Shown piece after piece: positions 21,131 through 30,050 of a stretch of DNA of 64,000 nucleotides; the first letter of the stretch is position 1, and every line of letters starts with the position of its first letter. Source of the stretch: Woeseiaceae bacterium (GTDB taxonomy: Bacteria > Pseudomonadota > Gammaproteobacteria > Steroidobacterales > Woeseiaceae); the NCBI GenBank assembly GCA_030065915.1, contig JASJCQ010000008.1, positions 124,001 through 188,000 of the forward strand, written 5' to 3'. A program made the position numbers and the translations under genes. The notes below the pieces were generated by a model. It saw only the letters and a program-made list of their open reading frames with translations, was not told the DNA's origin and ran no database searches.

Positions 21131-21375
21131 GAAGGGGACGAGTAGGTGGCCTCCTGAGGCAAGAGCGACCGGGGGAAGGTGTGAGCCCCGGGCCTTCAGA
21201 TCACCGAATATCACCCCGGAGTCGCCCGCTGAACCAGCAGTAAGCAGGGCCGCTTGGTCTCCGAGAAAAGACCGGGGTTATCAGACCCCACGAGGCAGCC
21301 GGCGAGAGCCGGTTGCGAAGCCGGGTGGTACCGCGAAGAATTTCGCCCCGGACGCGAGAGCGTCCGGGGCTTTTT
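21131..21375 (+). ncRNA. T-box riboswitch, isoleucine specifier, upstream of ileS
   Basis: A complete T-box leader can be folded by eye. Stem I base GGGG (21134-21137) pairs with CCCC (21214-21217). The specifier internal loop has ACGAGUA on the 5' side and GAAUAUCA on the 3' side, placing the Ile codon AUC at 21210-21212 followed by A. The next helix is GGUG (21145-21148) with CACC (21202-21205). The distal stem CCGGGG (21169-21174) with CCCCGG (21186-21191) closes a loop containing the conserved GGUGUGA. Stem III is 9 bp (21295-21303 with 21308-21316). The antiterminator pairs CCGGG (21321-21325) with CCCGG (21347-21351) and GCGAA (21333-21337) with UUCGC (21342-21346), around the 7-nt bulge UGGUACC. 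UGGU complements the ACCA end of tRNA-Ile. Uncharged tRNA-Ile should therefore switch transcription on. Confidence 0.95.
21345..21375 (+). terminator. T-box attenuation terminator
   Basis: An 11 bp perfect stem (21345-21355 with 21360-21370), GAGA loop and TTTTT. Its 5' strand overlaps the 3' strand of the antiterminator (21342-21351), so the two structures exclude each other, as required for class I T-box control. Confidence 0.95.
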
Positions 21376-21431
21376 CGTTTTGGGTCCCGGCGCGTAGACG
21401 AGATTGTCCGACGGGTTAACGGAGTAGGGTT

Positions 21432-24400
21432 TTGACGTTTAAGGAAGTAGCGGGTCGCTATAACGGGCCCGAGCTCGAAGAACGCTTGCTGGAGTTCTGG
21501 CGTAGCGAAGACGTTTTCGAGAAGTCGCTGGAGCAGACGGCACAAGGACCGCGATTCAGCTTCTGTGAGGGTCCGCCGACCGCGAACGGAAAACCGGGTA
21601 TTCACCACGTCCTCGCGCGAGCGTTCAAGGACGTATTCCCGCGCTACAAGACGATGCAGGGCTATCACGTGCCTCGCAAGGCTGGCTGGGATACGCACGG
21701 CCTTCCTGTCGAGCATGAGGTTGAAAAGCGCCTGAAGTCTGAAGGTCGCATCGAGACCTACGACAAGGACGAGATCGAGGCCAAGGTCGGGATCGACGAA
21801 TTCACCCGCCTGTGCCGCGAGTCGGTGATGACGTATATCGCCGACTGGGAAAAGATGACCGAGCGCATGGGATTCTGGGTCAACATGGACGAGGCGTACT
21901 ACACGCTCGACAATTCCTTCATCGAGTCGGTTTGGTACCTGCTCAAGGAGATTTTCGACAAGGACCTGATATACCAGGGCTACAAAGTCGTTCCCTATGA
22001 CCCGCGAATCGGCGCGACGCTGTCGTCGCACGAACTCGCGCAGGGCTACCAGGAGACCGAGGACCCGTCTATCACCGTCCGCTTCAAGTTGCAGGACGAA
22101 GACGATACCTATTTCCTCGTCTGGACGACGACGCCGTGGACGTTGCCGTCCAACTTGGCGCTCGCAGTAGGCGAGGACATCGACTACAGCTACTGTGAGT
22201 CCGATGGCCAGACGCTGATTGTCGCCGAGGCGCTTCGCGAGTCGGTGTTTCGGGACATCGAGCACGAGGTCGTAAAGAGCGTCAAAGGTTCCGAGCTTGT
22301 CGGCCGGCGCTACGAGCGCCTGTTCGATTACCTCGATGTCGATGCGCCCAACGCATTCCAGGTATTCGGCGCCGACTTCGTCACGACGGAGAGCGGGACC
22401 GGGATCGTGCATACGGCTCCGGCCTACGGTGTCGACGACCTGGCGCTCGGGCAGGAGAAGGGGCTGCCGGTGGTGCACGGCGTCGGTCTCGACGGGAACT
22501 TCATCGACGACGTCGAACCCGTAGCCGGCATGTTCTTTAAAGACGCCGACAAGCCGCTGATTCGGATCCTGAAGGAGCGCGGCATCATGTTCCGCTCCGA
22601 ACGATACCGACACAGCTACCCGTTCGGCTGGCGCACAAAGGACCCGATCATCTACTACGCGAAGAACGCCTGGTACATCCGGACGTCGAAGTTCCGCGAG
22701 CGGATGACTGAGCTGAACCAGACCATCAAGTGGGTACCTGAGCACATTCGCGACGGACGTTTCGGCAACTGGCTGGAAAACAATGTGGACTGGGCGCTGT
22801 CGCGGGAGCGCTTCTGGGGCACACCGCTGCCAATCTGGACGGATGGCGAAGGCGCGCTCAAGTGCATCGGTTCAGTCGCAGAACTCGAAGAGTTAACCGG
22901 CCAGGACTTGAGCGAACTGGACCTGCATCGTCCCGCTGTCGACAACGTGACGTTCGAGATCGACGGCGTGACCTGGCGGCGAGTGCCCGAGGTTATCGAC
23001 TGCTGGTTCGACTCGGGCGCCATGTCCTATGCGCAGTGGCACTACCCGTTCGAAAACCAGGAGCTTTTCGAACAGCATTTTCCCGCTGACTACATCTGCG
23101 AGGCGATCGATCAGACGCGCGGCTGGTTCTACACGCTGCACGCGATCGCAACGCTCGTCTCCGACAGCGTCGCGTACAAGAACGTCATCTGTCTCAGCCA
23201 CATTGTCGACAAGGACGGCAAAAAGATGTCCAAGTCGCTGGGCAACATCGTCAATCCTTATGACGTCTTCGACACGGTCGGCGCCGATGCGCTGCGCTGG
23301 TACTTCCTCGCGCGACTGTCGCCGGATGTACAGAAGCGTATCTCGGTCGACATTGTTGCTGACGTGGCCAGCTCGTTCATCAATACATTCTGGAACACGT
23401 ACGGGTTCTTTGTTCTCTATGCGCGCATCGACGACGTTGATCTCAGCAAGGACGTGCCCGTCGAAGAACGCCCCGAGATCGATCGCTGGGCGCTTGCGCT
23501 GACCTACGAGACGGTGGAGACGGCGACCCGCGCACTCGACGATTTCGATGCGAAGACGGCGGGCGAGGCCATCGAGTCCTTTGTCGACCAGCTCAGTAAC
23601 TGGTACGTGCGGCGTAACCGCCGCCGTTTCTGGAAGTCGACAGACCCGCAGGACAAGCAGTCTGCCTACCTGACTTTGTACGAATGCCTCGTCGCAGCGC
23701 ACAAGCTGATGGCGCCGTTCGTGCCGTTCCTCGCCGAAGAGGTCTACCAGAACCTGGTGAGGAGCCGCGAACCGGGTGCGCCGGTCAGCGTGCACATGGC
23801 GAAGTGGCCGGTCGTCGATCCGGCATGGCGAAACGACGAGCTGATCTTCGAGACCGGCGTCGTACAGAAGGTCGTTGGTCTGGCGCGCGCGGCGCGCTCG
23901 CAGTCGGGTGTCAGGACACGCCAGCCGTTATCGAGAATCCTGCTGCGAGCGCCTGACGACGCGTCGCTCCAGGCGCTGGCCTCGCACCAGGATCAGATCC
24001 TCGAGGAGCTGAACGTCAAGTCCGTCGAGTTTATCGCCCGCGATGCCGGGCTCGTCAGCTATCGGATCAAACCGAATCTGCCGAGACTGGGCAAGCGTTA
24101 CGGCAAGCTGATCCCGCAGATTCGGGCGGCGCTCGACGCGGCCGACGGCGGCGCTATCGCCGGTGCCGTGGCGCGGGGAGACCGTTTCGAGATCAGTGTC
24201 GGCGGGGAAACCCTGGCGCTCGACGGCGAGGATGTGCTGATCGAGACATCCTCGGCCGAGGGCTTTGCCTGTGGCGAGGACGCTGGCTTCCTGACGGCGC
24301 TGGATACGACGTTGACCAGTGACCTGATCGATGAGGGCCTCGCCCGCGAGGTGGTTCGTTCGGTACAGGACTCACGAAAGCAGGCAGGTCTCGAAGTCTC

Positions 24401-24587
24401 GGACCGAATCGTTCTGGGAGTGTCCGGGTCGCCGGCGATCGAGAAGGCGCTGGAAAGGCACAGAGACTACCTGATGACCGAGACGCTTGCCGTTAATTGG
24501 GAGACAGGCCAGTCAACGCCGCTGTTCACCGATGAGAAGACGTTGGCGGAGGATTCCTGGCGCATCGAGCTGCGAAAGGCCGGCTAG
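21432..24587 (+). CDS. ileS: Isoleucyl-tRNA synthetase, IleRS2 type with GxHH signature
   Basis: A 1051-residue class I synthetase charging tRNA-Ile, about 110 residues longer than the usual gammaproteobacterial enzyme. The sequence around the active site (EGPPTANGKPGIHHV) aligns to the HIGH region, but the motif reads GIHH at 56-59, not HxGH. KMSKS is intact at 598-602. The editing domain has the VWTTTPWTLPSNLA signature near 235. The protein ends in a long C-terminal extension. These features are those of the eukaryote/actinobacteria-like IleRS2 group. The start is TTG at 21432 with GGAG 7 bp upstream. It stands alone, not in the ribF-ileS-lspA cluster usual for this class, and is controlled by the T-box leader. 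Confidence 0.96.
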   Translation: MTFKEVAGRYNGPELEERLLEFWRSEDVFEKSLEQTAQGPRFSFCEGPPTANGKPGIHHVLARAFKDVFPRYKTMQGYHVPRKAGWDTHGLPVEHEVEKRLKSEGRIETYDKDEIEAKVGIDEFTRLCRESVMTYIADWEKMTERMGFWVNMDEAYYTLDNSFIESVWYLLKEIFDKDLIYQGYKVVPYDPRIGATLSSHELAQGYQETEDPSITVRFKLQDEDDTYFLVWTTTPWTLPSNLALAVGEDIDYSYCESDGQTLIVAEALRESVFRDIEHEVVKSVKGSELVGRRYERLFDYLDVDAPNAFQVFGADFVTTESGTGIVHTAPAYGVDDLALGQEKGLPVVHGVGLDGNFIDDVEPVAGMFFKDADKPLIRILKERGIMFRSERYRHSYPFGWRTKDPIIYYAKNAWYIRTSKFRERMTELNQTIKWVPEHIRDGRFGNWLENNVDWALSRERFWGTPLPIWTDGEGALKCIGSVAELEELTGQDLSELDLHRPAVDNVTFEIDGVTWRRVPEVIDCWFDSGAMSYAQWHYPFENQELFEQHFPADYICEAIDQTRGWFYTLHAIATLVSDSVAYKNVICLSHIVDKDGKKMSKSLGNIVNPYDVFDTVGADALRWYFLARLSPDVQKRISVDIVADVASSFINTFWNTYGFFVLYARIDDVDLSKDVPVEERPEIDRWALALTYETVETATRALDDFDAKTAGEAIESFVDQLSNWYVRRNRRRFWKSTDPQDKQSAYLTLYECLVAAHKLMAPFVPFLAEEVYQNLVRSREPGAPVSVHMAKWPVVDPAWRNDELIFETGVVQKVVGLARAARSQSGVRTRQPLSRILLRAPDDASLQALASHQDQILEELNVKSVEFIARDAGLVSYRIKPNLPRLGKRYGKLIPQIRAALDAADGGAIAGAVARGDRFEISVGGETLALDGEDVLIETSSAEGFACGEDAGFLTALDTTLTSDLIDEGLAREVVRSVQDSRKQAGLEVSDRIVLGVSGSPAIEKALERHRDYLMTETLAVNWETGQSTPLFTDEKTLAEDSWRIELRKAG

Positions 24588-24598
24588 AAATCCTTCGC

Positions 24599-24628
24599 TT
24601 GCGGGGTATTCGTCAAATCTGCTATAAA
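24599..24628 (+). promoter_or_regulatory. Sigma-70-like promoter
   Basis: TTGCGG (24599-24604) and TATAAA (24623-24628) are 18 bp apart, about 145 bp before the next start codon. The gene downstream therefore probably has its own promoter after ileS. Confidence 0.5.
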
Positions 24629-24772
24629 AACCGGGCGCAACTTACTGAACGAACCCGGACGTTCGACAGATTTCACCAGGCTGGAGCTGCAGGAGGCAGC
24701 AAACTCAGGGGGCGCTCGACGCCGTGTTTGAGAGGCACGGCCGGCTAAGAATAAGAAATCGTTGGAGTTTGG

Positions 24773-25150
24773 ATGTCAGACCCTCATCTTGACCGCTTTG
24801 ACGCGGCTGTGCGGACGCTTGCAGGTGACGGAAACGTCAAAGACCGCCTGCAGCGGGCCTTCGAAGAAAACCTGAGCGAAATCCCTGACGAGGAGTTACC
24901 GACGTCGCTCAAAGAACGATTTACGGCGCTGAAGAGTCGTATGACCCGCGTCGAACCGCACAACGGGGAAGGCGCAATCTGCGCCTCGGTTCGAAAAATG
25001 TCGGCCAAGGAAGCCAGCAGCTGCGCTATTTCGGTCGTATCCCTTTACGGTGAGATGCTGCGCGGCAACGAAGCGGGGACGGTGCTGGCGGCTATTGATG
25101 AGGTCGATGCGGCGGTCGTCCCGCCGTTTCTCGTCAAGTCCGTCTCCTGA
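24773..25150 (+). CDS. Conserved hypothetical cytoplasmic protein
   Basis: A 125-residue, acidic, mostly helical protein without signal peptide or membrane segment. Two cysteines lie in the stretch GAICASVRKMSAKEASSCA. I do not recognise a functional family. The codon use matches the neighbours and the frame has a plausible promoter, so it is probably a real gene. Confidence 0.7.
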   Translation: MSDPHLDRFDAAVRTLAGDGNVKDRLQRAFEENLSEIPDEELPTSLKERFTALKSRMTRVEPHNGEGAICASVRKMSAKEASSCAISVVSLYGEMLRGNEAGTVLAAIDEVDAAVVPPFLVKSVS

Positions 25151-25245
25151 AGTCAGGCTGTCTCCCGACCGACGGTTACCGGCTCGCCTTCGCCGTACGC
25201 CGGACAAATCGTGTGTCTGAGCGCTGACTGCGGCAGAATGCGCGG

Positions 25246-26067
25246 ATGACAACATCCAGGCAATCACCCATCGGCGTATTCGACTCGGGTGTCGGCGGGC
25301 TCACGGTCCTGAAGGCGCTCCGGCAAGCAATGCCCGCCGAACATCTTGTCTACCTTGGCGATACTGCACGCCTGCCGTATGGGACAAAAAGCCCCCAGTC
25401 GATTTCACGTTACGCCCTGCAGGCCACCGAGAGTCTGCTGAACCGTGGCATCAAGCTGCTCGTCGTCGCATGCAACACGGCATCCGCCGTCGCATTGGAA
25501 GCGCTCAAGGCGCATCTGTCGCCACTGCCGGTCGTTGGTGTCGTTGAGCCGGGCGCCAAGGCCGCGGTGTCGGCACGATCGGCGGGCCGCCATCTCGTGC
25601 TTGCGACCGAAGCGACGGTGCGACTTGGCGCCTACACGGCCGCAATCAAGCGTCGTGACCCGGACGCTGCCGTTCATGAGATCGCCTGTGAAATGCTCGT
25701 TGCACTTGCGGAGGAAGGCTGGACCGACGGCGAGATCGCCACGGCGATCGTCAGGCGCTATGTCGATCCGATCATCGCGGGCGGCAATCAGCCGGATACC
25801 CTGATCCTCGGGTGCACGCACTTCCCATTGCTGCGTCCGGCCATCCGGGCGGTCGTTGAGCCCGGCACGGCGATCGTCGATTCGGCCAGCACAACTGCCG
25901 ATGCGGTCAAGGAACTGCTGGCGAGCAACGGTTCCGGCGCTCCGGCCGGGCAGGTGGGTCGACTGGACCTGCTGGCGACAGACGGTGCCACGCGTTTCGC
26001 CCGTATCGGCGGCCAGTTTCTCGGTCAACAGATAGCCAGCAGCGACATAGAAATAGTCGATCTGTAG
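25246..26067 (+). CDS. murI: Glutamate racemase
   Basis: MurI makes D-glutamate for peptidoglycan. The 273-residue protein has the family start IGVFDSGVGGLTV, the LGDTARLPYGTKS segment, and the two catalytic cysteines in VACNTASA (about residue 75) and LGCTHFPLL (about 189). The length is normal. Confidence 0.97.
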   Translation: MTTSRQSPIGVFDSGVGGLTVLKALRQAMPAEHLVYLGDTARLPYGTKSPQSISRYALQATESLLNRGIKLLVVACNTASAVALEALKAHLSPLPVVGVVEPGAKAAVSARSAGRHLVLATEATVRLGAYTAAIKRRDPDAAVHEIACEMLVALAEEGWTDGEIATAIVRRYVDPIIAGGNQPDTLILGCTHFPLLRPAIRAVVEPGTAIVDSASTTADAVKELLASNGSGAPAGQVGRLDLLATDGATRFARIGGQFLGQQIASSDIEIVDL

Positions 26068-26137
26068 CACTCCGTCCGCACGCGCTATTCACCGTGCCAT
26101 AATCGAGCCCATCCAGGGATCAGCCGGGGGATACAGC

Positions 26138-27790
26138 GTGAAAGCACCGAAGGGAATACTGATAGTCATTGCATCGGTGGCGATGTGGGGCTGCAGCGCC
26201 GACAAGGCGCCGGAGCCGGAAACCGTCGTTGAGCCACTGATTGCACAGCCCAGGCCTGATATTTATGCCGAATTCGCACTGACCGCTGACCTGAGCGGTC
26301 TTAGCGACAACCAGAAGGCCATGCTGGTCAAACTCATCGAGGCGTCCGACATCATGGATGAGCTCTTCTGGCGGCAGTCGTTCATGGATGGTTACGAAGA
26401 ATGGCTGGCGGGCATAGGAATCGACGACGCACGCCGCTTTGCCGAATTGAATTACGGCCCGTGGGACCGGCTCGATGATGAGCGGCCGTTTCTCGGCGGT
26501 TTCAGCCGGAAACCGCCAGGCGCAAACTTTTATCCTGCGGACATGACCACGGAAGAGTTCGAGCAGGCGTATCTGCCAGGCAAGACTGGCGAATACTCGC
26601 TGGTGCGTCGCGATGCCGAGGGTGAGTTGTACCTGGTGCCGTATCACCAGGCCTATGCGGACGAACTGGCTGAAGCCGCCGCGCTGCTGCATGAGGCCGC
26701 AGACCTCGCCGAGAGCGCCAACTTCTCGATCTACCTCAAGCTTCGCGCGGCTGCGCTGATCAGCGACGACTTCCAGACCAGCGACATGTTCTGGCTGGAC
26801 GTGAAGGACAACGACATTGATGTCGTGATCGGGCCGATCGAGTCTTACGAGGACCGGCTGTTCGGTTATCGCAACGCTTACGAGTCCTATGTCCTGATCA
26901 AGGATCTCGACTGGAGCGAACGACTGTCGCGCTTCGCCGAGTTCCTCCCGGAACTGCAAGAAGGCCTGCCGGTGCCGGACGCATACAAGTGGGAAACTCC
27001 CGGGACGGACTCGGAGCTGAATGCCTACGATGTCATTTACTACGCAGGGCACAGCAACGCCGGGTCAAAAACGATCGCCATCAATCTTCCTAACGACGAG
27101 CAGGTCCAGTTGGAGAAAGGAACGCGAAGGCTGCAGCTAAAAAACGCGATGCAGGCAAAGTTTGAGAAGATTCTCGACCCGATCGCGGATGTCCTTATCG
27201 ACGACGGGCAGCGTCAGCACGTCACCTTTGACGCGTTCTTCTCCAACACCATGTTCCATGAGGTCGCTCACGGGCTCGGCATCAAGAATACGATCAATGA
27301 TCGTGGCACCGTCCGCGAAGCATTGAAGGATGTCGCCTCCAGCATGGAAGAGGGAAAAGCCGATGTTCTGGGCTTGTACATGATCACTGAGCTTCACGAA
27401 GCCGGTGAGCTGGGGGACGTAGAGCTGATGGACTACTACGTGACGTTCATGGCCGGCATTTTTCGTTCCGTCAGGTTCGGCGCCAGCAGCGCGCATGGCA
27501 AGGCAAACATGGTGCGCTTCAATTTCTTCAGGGACAACGGCGCGTTCGTTCGGGACGCAGAGACCGGCAAGTACGCCGTCGACTTTGAGGCGATGCAGCA
27601 GGCAATAGAGGACCTGTCACGTCTGATACTGACCTTGCAGGGCGACGGCGACTATGAAGGTGCGATCGAATTATCCAATTCGAAGGGCGTGATCGGCGAC
27701 CAGCTGCAAACGGATCTCGACCGACTGACGCAGGCGAACATCCCGGTGGACATTACTTTCCGACAAGGGCGTTCGGAACTCGGTTTGTGA
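26138..27790 (+). CDS. M49-like zinc metallopeptidase lipoprotein
   Basis: A 550-residue protein with a lipoprotein signal (Cys19 in AMWGCSAD). It carries the zinc motif HEVAH at residues 374-378 and the downstream EEGKAD at about 404-409, as in dipeptidyl-peptidase III (M49) relatives, where the zinc is held by the two His and a Glu of the second motif. The HExxH spacing is the short form; classical DPP III has HExxGH. The lipid anchor places it in the envelope, which is unusual for DPP III. Substrate unknown. The start is GTG at 26138. Confidence 0.8.
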   Translation: MKAPKGILIVIASVAMWGCSADKAPEPETVVEPLIAQPRPDIYAEFALTADLSGLSDNQKAMLVKLIEASDIMDELFWRQSFMDGYEEWLAGIGIDDARRFAELNYGPWDRLDDERPFLGGFSRKPPGANFYPADMTTEEFEQAYLPGKTGEYSLVRRDAEGELYLVPYHQAYADELAEAAALLHEAADLAESANFSIYLKLRAAALISDDFQTSDMFWLDVKDNDIDVVIGPIESYEDRLFGYRNAYESYVLIKDLDWSERLSRFAEFLPELQEGLPVPDAYKWETPGTDSELNAYDVIYYAGHSNAGSKTIAINLPNDEQVQLEKGTRRLQLKNAMQAKFEKILDPIADVLIDDGQRQHVTFDAFFSNTMFHEVAHGLGIKNTINDRGTVREALKDVASSMEEGKADVLGLYMITELHEAGELGDVELMDYYVTFMAGIFRSVRFGASSAHGKANMVRFNFFRDNGAFVRDAETGKYAVDFEAMQQAIEDLSRLILTLQGDGDYEGAIELSNSKGVIGDQLQTDLDRLTQANIPVDITFRQGRSELGL

Positions 27791-27814
27791 AGCGACCGGC
27801 GAACCGGCCGGCAC

Positions 27815-27844
27815 AAAAAAGGCGCCTCTGAGGGCGCCTTTCTT
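27815..27844. terminator. Bidirectional intrinsic terminator
   Basis: AAAGGCGCC (27818-27826) pairs with GGCGCCTTT (27833-27841) around a 6-nt loop, with an A run on the left and T residues on the right. It lies between the convergent peptidase and folE genes and can serve both. Confidence 0.9.
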
Positions 27845-27886
27845 CCTGGAAGCTTGAGCTGCCTGGCCGCTTGGCGGTCCCTGTCG

Positions 27887-28486
27887 CTAGCGCCCGTTGT
27901 CGATCATGCGCAGGAACTCAGCGCGTGTCTTGGCGCTATTGCGAAATGCGCCGAGCATCTGGCTCGTGACCATCGACACGCTGGTCTTGTGAATACCGCG
28001 TGTCGTCATACACTGGTGAGACGCCTCGACAACGACGGCGACGCCGCGGGGTACCAGCACGTCGTTAATGCAGTTCGCGATCTGGGCGGTCATTTTCTCC
28101 TGCACCTGGAAACGTCGCGCAAACGCTTCGACGACGCGCGCCAGTTTAGAGATTCCTACGACCTTGTTTTCAGGCAGATAGCCGACGTGCGCTTTGCCGA
28201 TGATAGGCGCCATGTGGTGCTCGCAATGCGACTCGAACTCGATATCGCGTAGCACGATCATCTCGTCGTAGCCCTCGACTTCTTCGAACGTGCGCTTCAG
28301 GAAGTCGACGGGGTCGTCCTTGTAGCCACTGAACCAGTCCTCGTAGGCGCTGGCGACGCGCTTCGGTGTGTCGAGGAGCCCCTCGCGACGCGTGTCCTCG
28401 CCGGCCCACAGCAGTAGCGTCCTGACGGCCTCTTCAGCCTGGGCGCGGCTGGGCCTGCGCGGCTTTCTGGTCTTTGCTTTTGCCAA
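27887..28486 (-). CDS. folE: GTP cyclohydrolase I
   Basis: FolE converts GTP to dihydroneopterin triphosphate, the first step of folate and tetrahydrobiopterin synthesis. The 199-residue protein has the zinc and catalytic segments SHCEHHMAP and [10 protein letters not shown] (two Cys and His), plus [16 protein letters not shown]. The N-terminus is basic. Length and motifs are normal. Confidence 0.97.
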   Translation of the reverse strand: MAKAKTRKPRRPSRAQAEEAVRTLLLWAGEDTRREGLLDTPKRVASAYEDWFSGYKDDPVDFLKRTFEEVEGYDEMIVLRDIEFESHCEHHMAPIIGKAHVGYLPENKVVGISKLARVVEAFARRFQVQEKMTAQIANCINDVLVPRGVAVVVEASHQCMTTRGIHKTSVSMVTSQMLGAFRNSAKTRAEFLRMIDNGR

Positions 28487-28545
28487 GTCCCTTATCCTTT
28501 ACTTCGTGCGAATGCGCAGACGCCAGGCCGCGCTGAATGTCTAGC

Positions 28546-29187
28546 CTAGACAGCGATTCCTGTCGGGCAGCTGACGCCAGTACCCCCGATGCCGCAATAC
28601 CCCCCGGGGTTCTTGGCGAGGTACTGCTGATGATACTCCTCAGCGTAGTAGAAGCGACCCGCCGGCGCCAACTCGGTCGTAATTGCACCGTAGCCCGCGC
28701 TGTCCAGCCGTCCCTGGTAGGCGCTCTTCGACTGCTCCGCCGATGTCATCTGACTGTCACTGTTCGTGTAGATCACCGAGCGGTACTGTGTGCCGATGTC
28801 GTTGCCCTGGCGCATGCCCTGGGTCGGATCGTGGTTCTCCCAGAACGTCCGCAGTAACTCGTCATACGTCACCTGGCCCGGGTCGAACACAACGAGAACG
28901 ACCTCGCTGTGGCCGGTCTGGCCACTGCAGACTTCTTCATAAGTCGGGTTTTGCGTGTAGCCTCCCGCATAGCCGACGGCTGTCGAGAACACGCCGTCGA
29001 GCTCCCAGAATTTCCGCTCTGCGCCCCAGAAGCAACCGAGACCGAAGATTGCGGTCTCCAGGCCATCGGGAAAAGGAGGCTTGATCGGGTTTCCATTGAC
29101 GTAATGCCGATTGCTGACGATCAGTGCAGCATCACGGCCCGGCAGAGCGCTGTCCGCCGATGGCAGCGCCAGGTTTTTCTTGAACAT
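28546..29187 (-). CDS. msrA: Peptide methionine (S)-sulfoxide reductase
   Basis: MsrA reduces methionine-S-sulfoxide in proteins. The start at 29187 (MFKKNLALP, 213 residues) is the homologous one; a longer frame from 29355 would run into the upstream peptidase gene. The catalytic Cys52 is in GCFWGAE. The family segments [19 protein letters not shown] and YHQQYL follow. Resolving cysteines are in [14 protein letters not shown]. It probably forms a short operon with the M23 peptidase gene, 4 bp upstream. Confidence 0.96.
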   Translation of the reverse strand: MFKKNLALPSADSALPGRDAALIVSNRHYVNGNPIKPPFPDGLETAIFGLGCFWGAERKFWELDGVFSTAVGYAGGYTQNPTYEEVCSGQTGHSEVVLVVFDPGQVTYDELLRTFWENHDPTQGMRQGNDIGTQYRSVIYTNSDSQMTSAEQSKSAYQGRLDSAGYGAITTELAPAGRFYYAEEYHQQYLAKNPGGYCGIGGTGVSCPTGIAV

Positions 29188-29191
29188 GTGT

Positions 29192-30025
29192 CTACTTCGC
29201 TTCGTAGCGGCCGCCGCGTCGCGGCCGATGAATGGTTCCCTGCGCGCTGTCAAACAGGACAGGTATCGACTGTGTGTTACCCCACTCGGTCGCCCTGTAA
29301 ACGGCGAAATGCAGGTGAGGCATCGTCGAATGCCCCGTGTTTCCGGAGTAGCCAATCAGCTGCCCCCTTTCTACACGTTCCCCTACACTGACGGCAGATC
29401 CGTTTTTTTCAAGGTGGTAGTACTCGCCGGTCGTTCCATCCTCATGCAGGATCACAATGAAATTGGCGAATTTGCCGCATCCGCGATCCCAACAACCCCG
29501 AGAGTGAGACTCGACCACCCTGGCGACAATCCCGGCGCGAGCTGCGTGCACGTGTGTACCCTCTGGCATATCGAAGTCGATCGCAAACTCCTCGAGCCCG
29601 GTATGGCTGAAGCGAGAGCCATAGCCTTGCAGAACGCGATAGGACTTGCCGGGCGCGTAGGGCAACGCATAGATGTGATCATCGTTGTGCTGGGCGTCCT
29701 TGTCGCCGACGGCCCACTCGTAGAAGTAGTCGTAACTTCCCGTTCGGCCACCGCCAGCCGCGTTGAGGGTGACGACCGACTCGGACTGACGCGGAGCCAG
29801 CGTGAGCGTTACCGTTTCAGGGCCGTCGATGTGCATATCTTCGCTTTTGACGCGAAGCGTGAACGTGATGGGGTAATTCCTGAGGTTCTTGGCACGGAGC
29901 TCTATGGCGCCATCCTGGGATATGGCGTCGACGCAGAACCACTCATCCTTGCAGCTGTCTGCAGAGCTGCTGGCGGCGGCGAATAGCAATGCCGCGGCCA
30001 CGTACCTGATGGTGCGAAAGAGGAT
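29192..30025 (-). CDS. M23-family metallopeptidase (peptidoglycan hydrolase-like)
   Basis: A secreted LytM-type zinc peptidase. The fold is seen in [20 protein letters not shown] (metal His and Asp) and in MPHLHFAVY (HxH) near the C-terminus. An N-terminal beta domain of about 110 residues precedes it. There is no ATG. A GTG at 30001 gives a short hydrophobic leader, but a strong GAGGAGG at 30040-30034 is 8 nt before an ATC codon at 30025. That start would give a complete signal peptide ([19 protein letters not shown]). I therefore give the longer limit with low confidence in the exact start. It could cut cell-wall cross-links or be a regulator lacking activity. Confidence 0.8.
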   Translation of the reverse strand: MLFRTIRYVAAALLFAAASSSADSCKDEWFCVDAISQDGAIELRAKNLRNYPITFTLRVKSEDMHIDGPETVTLTLAPRQSESVVTLNAAGGGRTGSYDYFYEWAVGDKDAQHNDDHIYALPYAPGKSYRVLQGYGSRFSHTGLEEFAIDFDMPEGTHVHAARAGIVARVVESHSRGCWDRGCGKFANFIVILHEDGTTGEYYHLEKNGSAVSVGERVERGQLIGYSGNTGHSTMPHLHFAVYRATEWGNTQSIPVLFDSAQGTIHRPRRGGRYEAK

Positions 30026-30050
30026 GTCAATTTCCTCCTCAGGTCAGTCG

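Noticed and set aside
21201..22745. A 514-codon open frame on the minus strand opposite the T-box and ileS
   Set aside because: It lies antisense to a highly conserved synthetase, has no domain and low-complexity basic/acidic composition typical of shadow frames in GC-rich DNA.
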